From Enterobacter kobei (GTDB lineage Bacteria; Pseudomonadota; Gammaproteobacteria; Enterobacterales; Enterobacteriaceae): a stretch of 64,000 nucleotides of DNA. The stretch covers positions 1,674,001 to 1,738,000 of the forward strand of contig NZ_CP017181.1 of NCBI RefSeq assembly GCF_001729765.1, read 5' to 3'. The notes under the pieces are model-generated. The model was not told where the DNA came from, did no database searches, and saw only the letters and a list, made by a program, of their open reading frames with translations. How positions within the stretch are numbered: the first letter of the stretch is position 1; the number at the start of each line of letters is the position of its first letter. Position numbers and translations under genes: made by a program. Shown here piece by piece: positions 26,373-38,332 of the stretch.

Positions 26373-26399
26373 CCGCCGGGCGTTCCCGGCGGTTTTTTT
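26373..26399 (+). terminator. Rho-independent terminator after the KGG gene
   Basis: GCCGCCGGG-CGTT-CCCGGCGG stem followed by seven T. Confidence 0.9.
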
Positions 26400-26469
26400 A
26401 TTTCTGCAACATTGAACTGTAACCAAAGGCGACGCACACTACAGAATTGTTCTCATTTGCTGGTGTCGC

Positions 26470-27390
26470 ATGTCTGTCTCACGCTTTAAATTCTCCGTAA
26501 AACCGCAGGAAGCCATCCTTATTCTCATCACCATGTTCTGGGGCGGGACGTTTCTGGCCGTCCAGTACGCGGTAACGCTGAGCGATCCGTTCTTTTTTGT
26601 TGGTTTGCGCTTTGCGACGGCGGCGATAGCCGTAGCGCTCGTATCGCTAAAATCCCTGCGCGGATTAACCCTCAAAGAGCTGAAGGCCGGGGTGGCGATC
26701 GGGGTGGCGATTGCAATGGGCTACAGCCTGCAGACATGGGGATTACAGACTATCTCCAGCAGCAAATCGGCATTTATCACCGCCATGTATGTACCGCTGG
26801 TACCGCTCCTGCAGTGGCTTTGCCTGGGACGGCTGCCGGGGATGATGTCCTGCATCGGTATCGTGCTGGCGTTTATCGGCCTGATTTTGCTGGCCGGGCC
26901 GGAAAATAACCTGCTGGCACTGGGACCGGGCGAGATCATTACCCTCGTCGGGGCGATTGCCATTGCGGCGGAAATTATTTTGATTAGCGCCTGGGCGGGC
27001 AAGGTGGACGTCAAGCGCGTGACGGTGGTCCAGCTCGCCACGGCCTCGCTGGTGGCGTTTGCGACGATGGTACCGGCCGGGGAGTCTGTGCCGCCGATGT
27101 CTACCGGTCTGATCGTGGTCGCGTTGGGGCTGGGCATCTTCAGCGCCATTATTCAGGTCACCATGAACTGGGCGCAGCGCAGCGTCTCCCCGACGCGGGC
27201 GACGGTGATCTACACCGGCGAACCGGTATGGGCGGGGATTTTTGGTCGCCTCGCCGGAGAGCGCTTGCCGCTGCTGGCCCTGGTCGGTGCGGCATTTATT
27301 GTCGCCGGGGTGCTGGTGAGCGAGCTGAAGCTAAAAAACCGACGCAAGGCGATTACCGGGGTGGGGGCTGAACAAGGGGCAGATAGCTAA
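26470..27390 (+). CDS. DMT-superfamily (EamA) transporter
   Basis: 306 residues with ten predicted membrane segments in two EamA repeats (first with FWGGTFLAVQYAV; second ending AFIVAGVLVSELKLK). EamA proteins export metabolites or amino acids; the substrate is unknown. This gene interrupts the ymdF-rutG adjacency seen in E. coli. No close operon partner. Confidence 0.85.
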   Translation: MSVSRFKFSVKPQEAILILITMFWGGTFLAVQYAVTLSDPFFFVGLRFATAAIAVALVSLKSLRGLTLKELKAGVAIGVAIAMGYSLQTWGLQTISSSKSAFITAMYVPLVPLLQWLCLGRLPGMMSCIGIVLAFIGLILLAGPENNLLALGPGEIITLVGAIAIAAEIILISAWAGKVDVKRVTVVQLATASLVAFATMVPAGESVPPMSTGLIVVALGLGIFSAIIQVTMNWAQRSVSPTRATVIYTGEPVWAGIFGRLAGERLPLLALVGAAFIVAGVLVSELKLKNRRKAITGVGAEQGADS

Positions 27391-27410
27391 CAACGTGCAC
27401 TCTGCCCGTT

Positions 27411-27485
27411 TTGCCCGGCGGCGCTACGCTTGCGCGGGCCTACATGCTCATTGTAGGCAGGGTAAGCGTAGCGTCACCCGGCAAG
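27411..27485. repeat. BIME: paired REP-like palindromes
   Basis: cccggcggcgctacgcttgc and its inverted partner tgtaggcagggtaagcgtag lie between the convergent DMT transporter and rutG. Confidence 0.75.
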
Positions 27486-27500
27486 AAAGCAGCACTCATT

Positions 27501-28823
27501 TCAGGTTGAGGGGGTGATGGCTTCAGCCTGCGCTTCATCCCCTTTCCGGCGGCTCAGCAGGGCGTTAAGCAGAATTGCCCCGAACGTTGCCGTGCCGATC
27601 CCACCAATCGTAAATCCGCCCAGCGTTAGCGCGAAATCGCCCGCGCCCAGCACCAGCGTGACCGCCACCATAATCAGGTTGCTGTTCTGGCTCAGATCGA
27701 CCCGATGCTGCACCCAGATTCGCGCGCCAGCCACGGCGATCAGCCCAAATACCACAATCGATGCCCCGCCGATGACCGGCGACGGAATGGTGTGGATCAG
27801 CGCGCCGAACTTCGGAGAGAAACCAAGCAGTATCGCCATCGCCGCTGCCGCGACGAAGACCAGCGTCGAGTAGACTTTGGTCACCGCCATCACGCCGATA
27901 TTTTCGGCATAGGTGGTGACGCCGCTGCCGCCCACGGAGCCGGAGATCATGGTTGCCAGACCGTCACCGACAAATGCCCGGCCCATGTACGGGTCCATAC
28001 TGCGGCCGGTCATTCCCGCGACCGCCTTCAGGTGACCTAAGTTCTCCGCCACCAGGATCACCGCCACCGGTGCGATAAGCATCATTGCCTGGGTGTTAAA
28101 GGTGGGGGAAGTGACCTGCGGCAGGCCAAACCAGGCAGCCTGATGGAGCAGGGTAAAATCGACCGGCTTGCCGAGACCGAAAACGTTCGCCAGCAGAGCG
28201 TAAACCAGACAGGCGACAATCAGCCCGACCAGAATCAGCAGACGCTGGATCATCCCGCGCGTAAACACCGCCACCAGGCCGATACACAGCACGGTGATCA
28301 CCGCCATCCAGCTTTCAAACGGCGAGCCGGAGACGCTTTTCACCGCGATCGGCGCCAGGTTCAGGCCAATCGCCATGACGACGGCACCGGTCACCACGGG
28401 AGGCATCATGCGTTCGATCCAGCGCGTGCCAATCTTCATCACCACCAGACCAATCAGGGTATAGACCAGGCCGCAGGCGATGATGCCGCCGAGCGCCACG
28501 CTCAGGTTAGGGTTGATCCCCTGGCCGTTAAATCCGGTTGTGGCGATAACCACCCCGACAAACGCGGCGCTGGAGCCCAGATAGCTGGGCACGCGCCCAC
28601 CGGTGACAAAAAAGAACAGCAGGGTGCCGATACCCGACATCAGAATCGACAGGTTGGGATCAAGCCCCATTAGCATCGGCATGAGTACGGTCGCACCAAA
28701 CATCGCGACTGCATGCTGGACGCCCATCACCATCGTTTGTCCGAGCGGGAGTCGTTCATCCGGCGCGATCACGCCTGCTTCTGTGGTGGTCGATTTCAAC
28801 TGCCAGTGGGGAAATCCGAACAT
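27501..28823 (-). CDS. rutG: RutG: uracil/pyrimidine permease
   Basis: 440 residues, NCS2-type nucleobase permease with about 14 helices, strongly like E. coli RutG (MFGFPHWQLKSTTTEAGV at the N-terminus; GSVGGSGVTTYAENIGVMAV is the NCS2 signature helix). It brings in uracil or thymine for the Rut pathway. Last gene of the rut operon, 21 bases after rutF. Confidence 0.94.
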   Translation of the reverse strand: MFGFPHWQLKSTTTEAGVIAPDERLPLGQTMVMGVQHAVAMFGATVLMPMLMGLDPNLSILMSGIGTLLFFFVTGGRVPSYLGSSAAFVGVVIATTGFNGQGINPNLSVALGGIIACGLVYTLIGLVVMKIGTRWIERMMPPVVTGAVVMAIGLNLAPIAVKSVSGSPFESWMAVITVLCIGLVAVFTRGMIQRLLILVGLIVACLVYALLANVFGLGKPVDFTLLHQAAWFGLPQVTSPTFNTQAMMLIAPVAVILVAENLGHLKAVAGMTGRSMDPYMGRAFVGDGLATMISGSVGGSGVTTYAENIGVMAVTKVYSTLVFVAAAAMAILLGFSPKFGALIHTIPSPVIGGASIVVFGLIAVAGARIWVQHRVDLSQNSNLIMVAVTLVLGAGDFALTLGGFTIGGIGTATFGAILLNALLSRRKGDEAQAEAITPST

Positions 28824-28844
28824 GGTCTGTCTCCTTAAAGCGCC

Positions 28845-29339
28845 TTAGCAGGCGGGTCGCATAAGCGCGTGGTAGCCGCGGTCAAACCACACCAGCCCTT
28901 GCGGCGCGGGGTGGCGAGCAATCGAAACAATGTCGCAAAACAGAATGTCGTGGGTACCGACGCTCACCACCTGGCTGATGCGGCAGTCAAACGAGGCCAG
29001 CGCATCCTCCAGACGCGGACACCCCGTGTCGCCCGTTTGCCAGCGGGCGGCGGCAAAGCGCGTCTCCATTGGCGTTTTGCCGCCAAACAGGTTGGATAGC
29101 GGCTCTTGTCCGGCGCTCAGGGTGTTCACGCACAGCGTGCGGTTTTCGCTAAACGTCGGCCAGACGGACGCGCCGCGGTTCAGGCATACCAGCAGGGTGG
29201 GAGGCGAATCCGTGACGCTGCACACCGCGCTGGCAGTGAATCCCGCCATTCCCGCCGGGCCGTCGGTGGTGATGATGTTGACTGCCGCGCCGACGCAGGC
29301 CATGGCGTCGCGAAAGGTTTGTTTATCCGGTGTCGTCAT
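28845..29339 (-). CDS. rutF: RutF: flavin reductase of the Rut pathway
   Basis: 164 residues of the flavin reductase-like split-barrel family ([37 protein letters not shown]). It supplies reduced FMN to the monooxygenase RutA. It starts nine bases after rutE. Confidence 0.94.
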   Translation of the reverse strand: MTTPDKQTFRDAMACVGAAVNIITTDGPAGMAGFTASAVCSVTDSPPTLLVCLNRGASVWPTFSENRTLCVNTLSAGQEPLSNLFGGKTPMETRFAAARWQTGDTGCPRLEDALASFDCRISQVVSVGTHDILFCDIVSIARHPAPQGLVWFDRGYHALMRPAC

Positions 29340-29348
29340 GATTGCTCC

Positions 29349-29939
29349 TTACGCCAGCCCGCAGGCATCTTCGAACGCCAGACGCGGCAGGCGTCCGTAA
29401 AGTTTGTTCGTATCACCATAGCCAATGTTGATCAGCAGATTGCTTTTAAGCAGCGTGCCGGTGAAAAAGGCCTCGTCGACCTTTTGTCGGTCAAAGCCTG
29501 ACATCGGGCCGGTGTCCAGCCCGAGGGCGCGACAGGCGAAAATCAGGTAAGCAGCCTGCATTGAGCTGTTGCGAAATGCCGTCTCTTCGGCGAGCGCCGG
29601 GCTGGTGGTAAACCAGCTTCTGGCATCGCCGTGCGGGAACAGTTCCGGCAGGCGCTCATAAAACTCGCTGTCCCAGGCAACAATCGCCGTGACCGGCGCG
29701 GTGAGCGTTTTTTCCAGATTGCCGCTGGAGAGCGCCGGGCGCAGCTTCTCTTTTCCCTCTGCGCTGCGCACAAACACGATTCGCGCCGGGGAGCAGTTGG
29801 CGGAGGTTGGGCCCCATTTCATCAGGTCGTAGATTTCGCGCAGCGTCTCGTCGCTGACGGGCAGATTCTGCCAGCCGTTGTGGGTACGGGCGCCGGTGAA
29901 TAGCGTTTCGCGCGCCGCAGGATTAATGGCTTCGCTCAT
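29349..29939 (-). CDS. rutE: RutE: malonic semialdehyde reductase
   Basis: 196 residues, nitroreductase-like flavoprotein close to E. coli RutE ([33 protein letters not shown]). It reduces toxic malonic semialdehyde from uracil breakdown to 3-hydroxypropionate. Confidence 0.94.
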   Translation of the reverse strand: MSEAINPAARETLFTGARTHNGWQNLPVSDETLREIYDLMKWGPTSANCSPARIVFVRSAEGKEKLRPALSSGNLEKTLTAPVTAIVAWDSEFYERLPELFPHGDARSWFTTSPALAEETAFRNSSMQAAYLIFACRALGLDTGPMSGFDRQKVDEAFFTGTLLKSNLLINIGYGDTNKLYGRLPRLAFEDACGLA

Positions 29940-29948
29940 TAAAGTTCC

Positions 29949-30749
29949 TTATAAAGCGGGTTCATGACTGTGCAGCAGGCTGGCAAGCCCGTTCAGCAGC
30001 AGGGTGTTAAAGGTGTTCGGTTCGGTGACGTTGCAGGCATGCCCGCCCTGGCGCATGACCACGCTGTGGCTGCGTGGGAGAGCCGCCTGTAGCTCAGTCG
30101 AGCAGACAGAGGGTACCAGCATGTCGTCGGCGGAACAGATGAGGTGTACCGGACAATGAATACGCGCGGCGTGGCGGGTGAAATCCGCTTTCTTCAGGGC
30201 GCTGAGCCTGTGCAGCAGGTTGCTTTTGCCCTGGAAATGGGCCAGCGCCAGCGCTTCTTCGGCCTCCAGGCGGGGCGCACGAGCAGCCATCCAGTCTGCC
30301 GGGTAGAGAAACAGCGGCTGCGCCTCTACCCACGCCTGCGCGCCGCCGGAATGCAGCAAACGCTCGCGGATCTGAAAACAGCGTCGGGTATGGGCGTTGA
30401 GGGTTAGCCAGCCGTTGACGCACACCAGCGCGGTGAGCGCATCAGGTCTGTCGAGGGCCAGCTGTAGCCCGATCAGCGCGCCCAGCGCATGACCGACCAC
30501 GCAGTAGCGGGCAATTCCGGCTTCAGCCAGCGCTATGGCCAGTTCGTCCGCCATTTGCGCCAGGCTATAGCCTTCCGGCAGGGTGTCGCGGTTATTACCC
30601 GTCCCCCGCTGGTCATAGCACACCACCTGATACTCCGGCTCCAGCGCGGCCAGCTGGGGCAGCCAGTAGCTGCCGCTGCCGCCGAGACCGGCAATGAGGA
30701 CTACCACGGGTGCCCCCTCATACGGGGGCGGTGAGACGGAGAGTTTCAT
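29949..30749 (-). CDS. rutD: RutD: alpha/beta-hydrolase-fold aminoacrylate hydrolase
   Basis: 266 residues, alpha/beta-hydrolase fold. The nucleophile elbow reads GHALGAL, with no serine at the GxSxG position, as in E. coli RutD; the protein is thought to speed aminoacrylate hydrolysis. The late His lies in [13 protein letters not shown] 30749 matches the E. coli start; the longer frame has no support. Confidence 0.93.
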   Translation of the reverse strand: MKLSVSPPPYEGAPVVVLIAGLGGSGSYWLPQLAALEPEYQVVCYDQRGTGNNRDTLPEGYSLAQMADELAIALAEAGIARYCVVGHALGALIGLQLALDRPDALTALVCVNGWLTLNAHTRRCFQIRERLLHSGGAQAWVEAQPLFLYPADWMAARAPRLEAEEALALAHFQGKSNLLHRLSALKKADFTRHAARIHCPVHLICSADDMLVPSVCSTELQAALPRSHSVVMRQGGHACNVTEPNTFNTLLLNGLASLLHSHEPAL

Positions 30750-30756
30750 GGCCGCC

Positions 30757-31143
30757 TCACTTCGCAATGTGCGCAACGGTGGCAATTTCAACCAGCGCGT
30801 CAGGCTTCACCAGCCCGCACTGTATACAGAACCGGGCCGGCTTATCGCCGGGGAAGAACTCGGCGTAGATCTCGTTAATCGCGGCGTAGTTTTTCCAGTC
30901 GGTGATAAAGATGCTGTTGAAGGTCACATCCTCCATCGTGCCACCCGCCGTTTCGATCACGCTTTTGATCGTCTCCAGCACGTGGCGGGTTTGTGCCTTT
31001 GGGTCGTTGATAAACACCACGTTGTTGTCTTTATCAAACGGCAGCGTACCGGAGACATACACCACGCCGTCGGCGAGCGTTCCGGGGACAAACGGGGCAA
31101 TCGGTGTGCTGGTGCCCGGCGGAATAATCACGGATTTCGGCAT
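30757..31143 (-). CDS. rutC: RutC: aminoacrylate deaminase (RidA/YjgF family)
   Basis: 128 residues of the RidA family ([22 protein letters not shown]-terminal [12 protein letters not shown]). It acts on 3-aminoacrylate in the Rut pathway. It overlaps no neighbour: seven bases to rutD and 11 to rutB. Confidence 0.94.
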   Translation of the reverse strand: MPKSVIIPPGTSTPIAPFVPGTLADGVVYVSGTLPFDKDNNVVFINDPKAQTRHVLETIKSVIETAGGTMEDVTFNSIFITDWKNYAAINEIYAEFFPGDKPARFCIQCGLVKPDALVEIATVAHIAK

Positions 31144-31154
31144 CGTCGTTCTCC

Positions 31155-32935
<1,781 letters not shown>

Positions 32936-32975
32936 CACGAACCTCTCTTCACTACGTTGCAGTTACTGGCGTTTT

Positions 32976-32991
32976 TGCAAAGGGAGTGCCA
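32976..32991 (-). promoter_or_regulatory. sigma54 (-24/-12) promoter of rutABCDEFG
   Basis: The minus-strand sequence TGGCACTCCCTTTGCA is a perfect match to TGGCAC-N5-TTGCA, 40 bases ahead of rutA. The E. coli rut operon belongs to the NtrC regulon. A weaker NtrC-like dyad is at 33099-33115. Confidence 0.85.
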
Positions 32992-33055
32992 GTTTTGAAA
33001 ATGACTTTGTTATTAATGTGTTAATCGAAGGTTGGCGTATTGATGTGGTTAAAAG

Positions 33056-33071
33056 TGGACTAACTGGTCAA
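33056..33071. promoter_or_regulatory. RutR operator
   Basis: TGGACTAACTGGTCAA has one perfect half and one 5-of-7 half of the RutR palindrome TTGACCA-N2-TGGTCAA, between rutA and the divergent rutR. Confidence 0.75.
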
Positions 33072-33178
33072 AAACATTGCACAGAAAACAGGCATTCATG
33101 CGCGATGGAAGTGCAGAATGTCGTGGCGAGACGGGGGTTTTGCTATGCTGAGGGCAACGCAGAATAAGGAGAGCGGGA

Positions 33179-33817
33179 ATGACACAAGGCGCAGTGAAAA
33201 CACCAGGTAAACGGTCACAGGCAGTCAGCGTCAAGAAGCAGGCTATTCTCAGCGCGGCGCTGGAGACGTTTTCACAGTTTGGCATTCACGGCACGCGGCT
33301 GGAGCAGGTAGCGGAGCAGTCCGGGGTTTCCAAAACCAATCTGCTCTACTACTACCCGTCGAAAGAGGCGCTCTATGTGGCGGTGATGCAGCAGATCCTC
33401 GATATCTGGCTGGCGCCCCTGAAAGCGTTCCGCGCAGAGCTGGCCCCGCTGGTGGCGATCAAAGAGTACATCCGCCTGAAGCTGGAGGTGTCACGCGATT
33501 ACCCGCAGGCGTCGCGCCTGTTTTGTCTTGAGATGCTGCAGGGCGCGCCGCTATTGCAGGCTGAGCTGACGGGGGATTTAAAGCAGCTGGTGGACGATAA
33601 GTCGGCGATTATTGCCGGCTGGGTCGCCAGCGGAAAGCTGGCGCCGGTCGATCCGCAGCATTTGATCTTTATGATTTGGGCCGCCACCCAGCATTACGCT
33701 GACTTTGCGGCCCAGGTCGAGGCGGTGACCGGGAAAACGCTCCAGGATGAAGCGTTTTTCCACAGCACCCTGGAAAACGTACAGCGGATGATTATCGAAG
33801 GGATCCGCGTGCGTTAG
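33179..33817 (+). CDS. rutR: RutR: TetR-family pyrimidine regulator
   Basis: 212 residues; helix-turn-helix LEQVAEQSGVSKTNLLYYYPSKEALY (about 44-69) and C-terminal RutR ligand domain (IIAGWVASGKLAPVDPQHLIFMIWAATQHYADF). In E. coli it represses rutA and activates carAB, released by uracil. It shares its last four bases with the convergent lysozyme-inhibitor-like gene. Confidence 0.95.
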   Translation: MTQGAVKTPGKRSQAVSVKKQAILSAALETFSQFGIHGTRLEQVAEQSGVSKTNLLYYYPSKEALYVAVMQQILDIWLAPLKAFRAELAPLVAIKEYIRLKLEVSRDYPQASRLFCLEMLQGAPLLQAELTGDLKQLVDDKSAIIAGWVASGKLAPVDPQHLIFMIWAATQHYADFAAQVEAVTGKTLQDEAFFHSTLENVQRMIIEGIRVR

Positions 33818-34209
33818 TTTCCCGGCGGGAGAGGGCAGCTTAAATCGCCCTCTTCACATTGCATCAGCGAGGCCAGAAACGCTTCTCGCTCCGCGGTTTT
33901 CTCTGCCAGGCACTGATTGACAATCATCGGCTGAATGCTTCCACCTTCCGTACCCGAACCGATAAACGTGCAGTCTGCATCCCGCAGGGTAATCCACGCC
34001 TGCTGCGCTTTTTTTAGCAGGTCACGCTGGGGGGCTGCCGCACGTTTGATAGCGGCCTGATACGTCGCGTTGAGCTTCTTATCCGCCGCCTGGTACTGCT
34101 GCGCGCTACAGGTGTTCAGTTCAAGCTGGGTGGTGGCGTTGTCGCACTCGTTGGCCAGCGCGCTGGTGCTCAACAGCAGTGCGGCACCTGCGAGAAATAC
34201 TCTTTTCAT
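33814..34209 (-). CDS. LprI-type (DUF1311) secreted lysozyme inhibitor-like protein
   Basis: 131 residues with signal peptide MKRVFLAGAALLLSTSALA. The mature part has the cysteine pattern ECDNATTQLELNTC ... ADC ... NQC of the LprI/DUF1311 family, some of which inhibit lysozyme. GGAGGGG stands just before the paired ATGs, favouring the second (34209). Function is inferred from the family only. Confidence 0.75.
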   Translation of the reverse strand: MKRVFLAGAALLLSTSALANECDNATTQLELNTCSAQQYQAADKKLNATYQAAIKRAAAPQRDLLKKAQQAWITLRDADCTFIGSGTEGGSIQPMIVNQCLAEKTAEREAFLASLMQCEEGDLSCPLPPGN

Positions 34210-34229
34210 CATCCCCTCCGTGTAAAAAA

Positions 34230-34303
34230 AAGCCGGATGCGCTATGCATATCCGGCCTACGATTCTTTGTAGCCCCGGTAAGCGTAGCGCCACCGGGGAG
34301 AGT
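34230..34303. repeat. BIME: REP-like palindromes
   Basis: agccggatgcgctatgcatatccggcctac and the inverted tgtagccccggtaagcgtagcgccaccgggg lie between the LprI-like gene and the end of putA. Confidence 0.7.
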
Positions 34304-34311
34304 TTACACGA

Positions 34312-37300
34312 TTAACCGATGGTCATCAGGCTGGCGTTACCGCCCGCCGCCGCGGTGTTGACGCTGAGCGAACGCTCCACGTACAGACGCTCCAGCAGCA
34401 GGTTGGTTTCCCCACGCGCAAAGCCCTGTACCGAAACAATCGCCCCGCTGCGGGCCGCCACCTGTTCGCACAGTTCGCGCAGCTGGTCGGAATCACCGTG
34501 ATAAATCACGGCGTCAAACGGCTGCGTCAGCAGCGCATCGGCCTTCGCGAAGCGAATGCGGGCTGAAACGGCTTTTGGCAGCTGTTTTGCCAGGTCGCGA
34601 TGCAGCGCATCTTCCGGCCACAGCACTTCACATCCGGTTGCCATCGCGGCAGCCAGCTGTACCAGCGCATCCTGCTCGTTATCCGCTACGCAGAGTACGT
34701 GCTCGCGCGGCATCAGCGTCCAGGTGTTGCGCTCGCCGGTTGGCCCCGGAAGCAGACGCTGCGTGCCAGCCTGCGCCAGCTCGCCGTACTGCTGCGCAAT
34801 GGCACGCAGTTCAGGTCGTTTTTCCGCCCAGGCGATCAGCGCTTCAAGCGGCTGCGTCAGCACGGTTTTCAGCTGCGCGTCGACCGGATAGTCTGCGTCC
34901 TGACGTGCCAGCGTCACGCCCAGCGCGTTCTCTGGACGGTTCGCCAGCAGACGGTACAGGTAAAGCGGACCGCCCGCTTTCGGACCGGTGCCGGACAAAC
35001 CTTCACCGCCGAACGGCTGTACGCCCACGACCGCGCCGACCATGTTGCGGTTAACGTACAGGTTGCCCACTTTGGCACTGCCGGTCACCTGCGCGATGGT
35101 TTCGTCGATACGGGTGTGTACGCCTAGCGTCAGGCCATAGCCGGAGGCGTTGATCTGATCGATCAGTTCATTAAGGTTGTTACGGTTGTAACGCACCACG
35201 TGCAGCACCGGACCGAAGACCTCTTTTTTCAGCTCGTCGAAGCTTGCCAGCTCAATCAGCGTTGGCGGCACGAAGGTGCCGGTCTGCCACTCGCGGGCAT
35301 CTTCGCTGTTCTCACGCACCGCCTGGAACACCGGACGGCCTTTGGCGCGCATGGTCTGGATGTGGTTTTCGATATTGGCTTTAGCTTCCGCGTCAATCAC
35401 CGGGCCGATGTCGGTGGTGAGACGCCCCGGGTTGCCCATACGGCATTCGGCCATCGCGCCGCGCAGCATCTTCAGCGTGTGGTCGGCCACGTCATCCTGC
35501 AGGCACAGTACGCGCAGGGCGGAGCAGCGTTGACCGGCGCTGTCGAACGCGGAGGCCAGCACGTCGACCACCACCTGTTCGGTGAGGGCAGAGGAGTCAA
35601 CGATCATGGCGTTCATGCCGCCGGTTTCCGCGATGAGCGGGGTAGGACGACCCTGCGCATCCAGACGGGTAGCAATGTTGCGCTGTAGCAGAGAGGCAAC
35701 TTCGGTCGAGCCGGTAAACATCACGCCGCGTACGCGGTTATCGGAGGTCAGTTTAGCGCCGACCGTTTCGCCGCGGCCTGGCAGCAGCTGGACCACGCCC
35801 GCAGGTACGCCGGCTTCCAGAAGAATGTTGATGCCCTGCGCGGCAATCAGCGGGGTCTGCTCTGCCGGTTTGGCCAGCACGCTGTTACCTGCGGCAAGGG
35901 CGGCGGCAATCTGACCGGTAAAAATAGCCAGCGGGAAGTTCCACGGGCTGATACACACGACCGGTCCGAGCGGACGGTGGGTTTCGTTATCGAAATCATC
36001 GCGCACCTGACCCGCGTAGTAGTGCAGGAAGTCCACGGCCTCACGCACTTCGGCGATAGCGTTGCTGAAGGTTTTACCTGCTTCACGCACCAGAATGCCG
36101 ATAAGCGACTGCATCTGATCTTCCATCAGCACGGCAGCACGCTCCAGAATGGCGGCACGCTCCTGCGGCGGGGTGGCAAACCAGATTGGCGCGTTGTTGA
36201 CCGCACTGTCCAGCGCCTGATCCACTTCCGCTTCGGTGGCTTCGCGTACATAGCCGACGATATCTTTTGGCTCTGCCGGGTTGATAACCGGCTGCATTTC
36301 ACCGTCCTCGACGGACTGCTCAAGGATCGGTTTCGCCTGCCATTTCTGCAGCGCGCTGTTGAGCAGGGCAGAGGAGAGGGACGCCAGACGATGTTCGTTC
36401 GCCAAGTCCAGACCCGCAGAGTTGACGCGGCCTGCGCCATACAGCTCGCGCGGCAGGGCAATCTTCGGATGCGGCAGACCAATCTGACCTTCCTGGGCCG
36501 CCATCTTCTCAACGGCCTGCACCGGATCGGCCACCAGCTCGTCGAGCGGCAGCGTGGTGTCGGCGATGCGGTTTACGAAGGAGGTATTCGCGCCGTTTTC
36601 CAGCAGACGACGCACCAGGTACGCCAGCAGCGTTTCGTGCGTACCTACCGGCGCATAAATGCGGCATGGGCGGTTCAGCTTGCCATCCGCTACCTTACCG
36701 GTCACCTGCTCGTACAGCGGTTCACCCATGCCGTGCAGGCACTGGAACTCGTACTGGCCAGGATAATAGTTTTGACCCGCCAGGCTGTAGATTGCCGCCA
36801 GGGTGTGGGCGTTATGGGTAGCGAACTGCGGGTAGATCAGGTTCGGCACGCCGAGCAGTTTTTTCGCACAGGCGAGGTAAGAGACGTCGGTGTAGACCTT
36901 ACGGGTATAGACCGGATAGCCTTCCAGACCTTCCATCTGGGCGCGTTTGATTTCGCTGTCCCAGTAGGCGCCTTTCACGAGGCGGATCATCAGGCGGCGA
37001 CGGCTGCGGCTTGCCAGGTCAATCAGATAATCAATGACGAACGGGCAGCGCTTCTGGTACGCCTGGATAACGAAGCCAATGCCGTTCCAGCCCGCCAGCT
37101 CTGGCTCGAAGCACAGTTTTTCCAGCAGATCGAGGGAGATCTCCAGACGGTCGGCCTCTTCGGCGTCGATATTGATGCCGATGTCATACTGGCGCGCCAG
37201 CAGGGTCAGGGATTTCAGGCGCGGGTAAAGTTCCTCCATCACGCGGTCGTACTGCGCGCGGCTGTAGCGCGGGTGCAGGGCGGACAGTTTGATAGAGATA

Positions 37301-38274
37301 CCCGGACCTTCATAAATACCGCGGCCGTTAGAGGCTTTACCGATGGCGTGGATCGCCTGCTGATAAGAGACCATGTAGGCCTGCGCGTCGGCGGCAGTCA
37401 GGGCCGCTTCACCGAGCATGTCATACGAGTAGCGGAAACCTTTGTCTTCCAGCTTGCGGGCGTTCGCCAGCGCTTCGGCAATGGTTTCGCCGGTCACGAA
37501 CTGCTCGCCCATCAGGCGCATCGCCATGTCCACGCCTTTGCGGATCAGCGGCTCGCCGCTCTTACCGATGATGCGGTTCAAAGAGCGTGACAGGTTGGCT
37601 TCGTTATGGGTTGAGACCAGTTTTCCGGTAAACAGCAGGCCCCAGGTGGCGGCGTTAACGAACAGGGACGGGCTGCGGCCAATGTGCGAATGCCAGTTGC
37701 CGTTGCTGATCTTGTCGCGGATCAACGCGTCGCGGGTGGCTTTATCCGGAATACGCAGCAGCGCTTCCGCCAGACACATCAGCGCCACGCCTTCCTGTGA
37801 AGAGAGGGAAAACTCCTGCAGCAGACCCTGCACCATCCCGGCGCGGCCGGTGGCGGTTTTTTGGTTGCGCAGCTTGTCGGCCAGCTGATACGCCAGGCTG
37901 TGCGCCTGGGCGGCAATGGCTTCCGGCAGACGGGCCTGCTCCAGCAGCATCGGCACGGCGTCGGTTTCGGCACGACGGTAAGCGCCGGTAATGGCGGCAC
38001 GGCTGACGGACTGCGGCAGGATCTGCTCGGCGAATTCGAGGAACGGCTGGTGGCTTTCGTCGCCAGCAGCGGGTGCATCCTCACTTTCATTGGCGGCACC
38101 CGCCAGCAGGGCAGGCAGTTCTGGCAGGCCTTCGTCGCTCTCCAGTCTTTCCAGATAGTTAAAAATCGCCTGCTTGATTAACCAGTGCGGTGTGCGGTCA
38201 ATGCGGGTCGCTGCGGTTTTAATCCGTTCGCGGGTAGCGTCATCCAGCTTAACCCCCATGGTGGTCATCCCCAT
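34312..38274 (-). CDS. putA: PutA: trifunctional proline dehydrogenase/P5C dehydrogenase/repressor
   Basis: 1320 residues, the E. coli length. Residues 1-45 form the ribbon-helix-helix DNA-binding domain (TTMGVKLDDATRERIKTAATR). The central beta/alpha barrel is FAD proline dehydrogenase (GPGISIKLSALHPRYSR; RLMIRLVKGAYWDSEIK), followed by the aldehyde dehydrogenase-fold P5C dehydrogenase with Glu in ETGGMNAM and the catalytic Cys in SAGQRCSALR. It oxidises proline to glutamate at the membrane and represses put in the cytosol when reduced substrate is absent. The frame is open far upstream; ATG 38274 with AGGAG seven bases away matches the family start. Confidence 0.96.
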   Translation of the reverse strand: MGMTTMGVKLDDATRERIKTAATRIDRTPHWLIKQAIFNYLERLESDEGLPELPALLAGAANESEDAPAAGDESHQPFLEFAEQILPQSVSRAAITGAYRRAETDAVPMLLEQARLPEAIAAQAHSLAYQLADKLRNQKTATGRAGMVQGLLQEFSLSSQEGVALMCLAEALLRIPDKATRDALIRDKISNGNWHSHIGRSPSLFVNAATWGLLFTGKLVSTHNEANLSRSLNRIIGKSGEPLIRKGVDMAMRLMGEQFVTGETIAEALANARKLEDKGFRYSYDMLGEAALTAADAQAYMVSYQQAIHAIGKASNGRGIYEGPGISIKLSALHPRYSRAQYDRVMEELYPRLKSLTLLARQYDIGINIDAEEADRLEISLDLLEKLCFEPELAGWNGIGFVIQAYQKRCPFVIDYLIDLASRSRRRLMIRLVKGAYWDSEIKRAQMEGLEGYPVYTRKVYTDVSYLACAKKLLGVPNLIYPQFATHNAHTLAAIYSLAGQNYYPGQYEFQCLHGMGEPLYEQVTGKVADGKLNRPCRIYAPVGTHETLLAYLVRRLLENGANTSFVNRIADTTLPLDELVADPVQAVEKMAAQEGQIGLPHPKIALPRELYGAGRVNSAGLDLANEHRLASLSSALLNSALQKWQAKPILEQSVEDGEMQPVINPAEPKDIVGYVREATEAEVDQALDSAVNNAPIWFATPPQERAAILERAAVLMEDQMQSLIGILVREAGKTFSNAIAEVREAVDFLHYYAGQVRDDFDNETHRPLGPVVCISPWNFPLAIFTGQIAAALAAGNSVLAKPAEQTPLIAAQGINILLEAGVPAGVVQLLPGRGETVGAKLTSDNRVRGVMFTGSTEVASLLQRNIATRLDAQGRPTPLIAETGGMNAMIVDSSALTEQVVVDVLASAFDSAGQRCSALRVLCLQDDVADHTLKMLRGAMAECRMGNPGRLTTDIGPVIDAEAKANIENHIQTMRAKGRPVFQAVRENSEDAREWQTGTFVPPTLIELASFDELKKEVFGPVLHVVRYNRNNLNELIDQINASGYGLTLGVHTRIDETIAQVTGSAKVGNLYVNRNMVGAVVGVQPFGGEGLSGTGPKAGGPLYLYRLLANRPENALGVTLARQDADYPVDAQLKTVLTQPLEALIAWAEKRPELRAIAQQYGELAQAGTQRLLPGPTGERNTWTLMPREHVLCVADNEQDALVQLAAAMATGCEVLWPEDALHRDLAKQLPKAVSARIRFAKADALLTQPFDAVIYHGDSDQLRELCEQVAARSGAIVSVQGFARGETNLLLERLYVERSLSVNTAAAGGNASLMTIG

Positions 38275-38332
38275 GCCAAAACTCCTGTTGTTCTGTAATC
38301 GCGTTTTGTAGATGGCATGAAATATCCACCAT

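Noticed and set aside
29949..30749. Loss of the catalytic serine in RutD
   Set aside because: The elbow GHALGAL looks like a dead hydrolase, but E. coli RutD has the same sequence, so it is normal for the family.
35977..37590. 537-residue ORF antisense to putA
   Set aside because: Long open antisense frames are common in high-GC genes; putA on the other strand is unmistakable.
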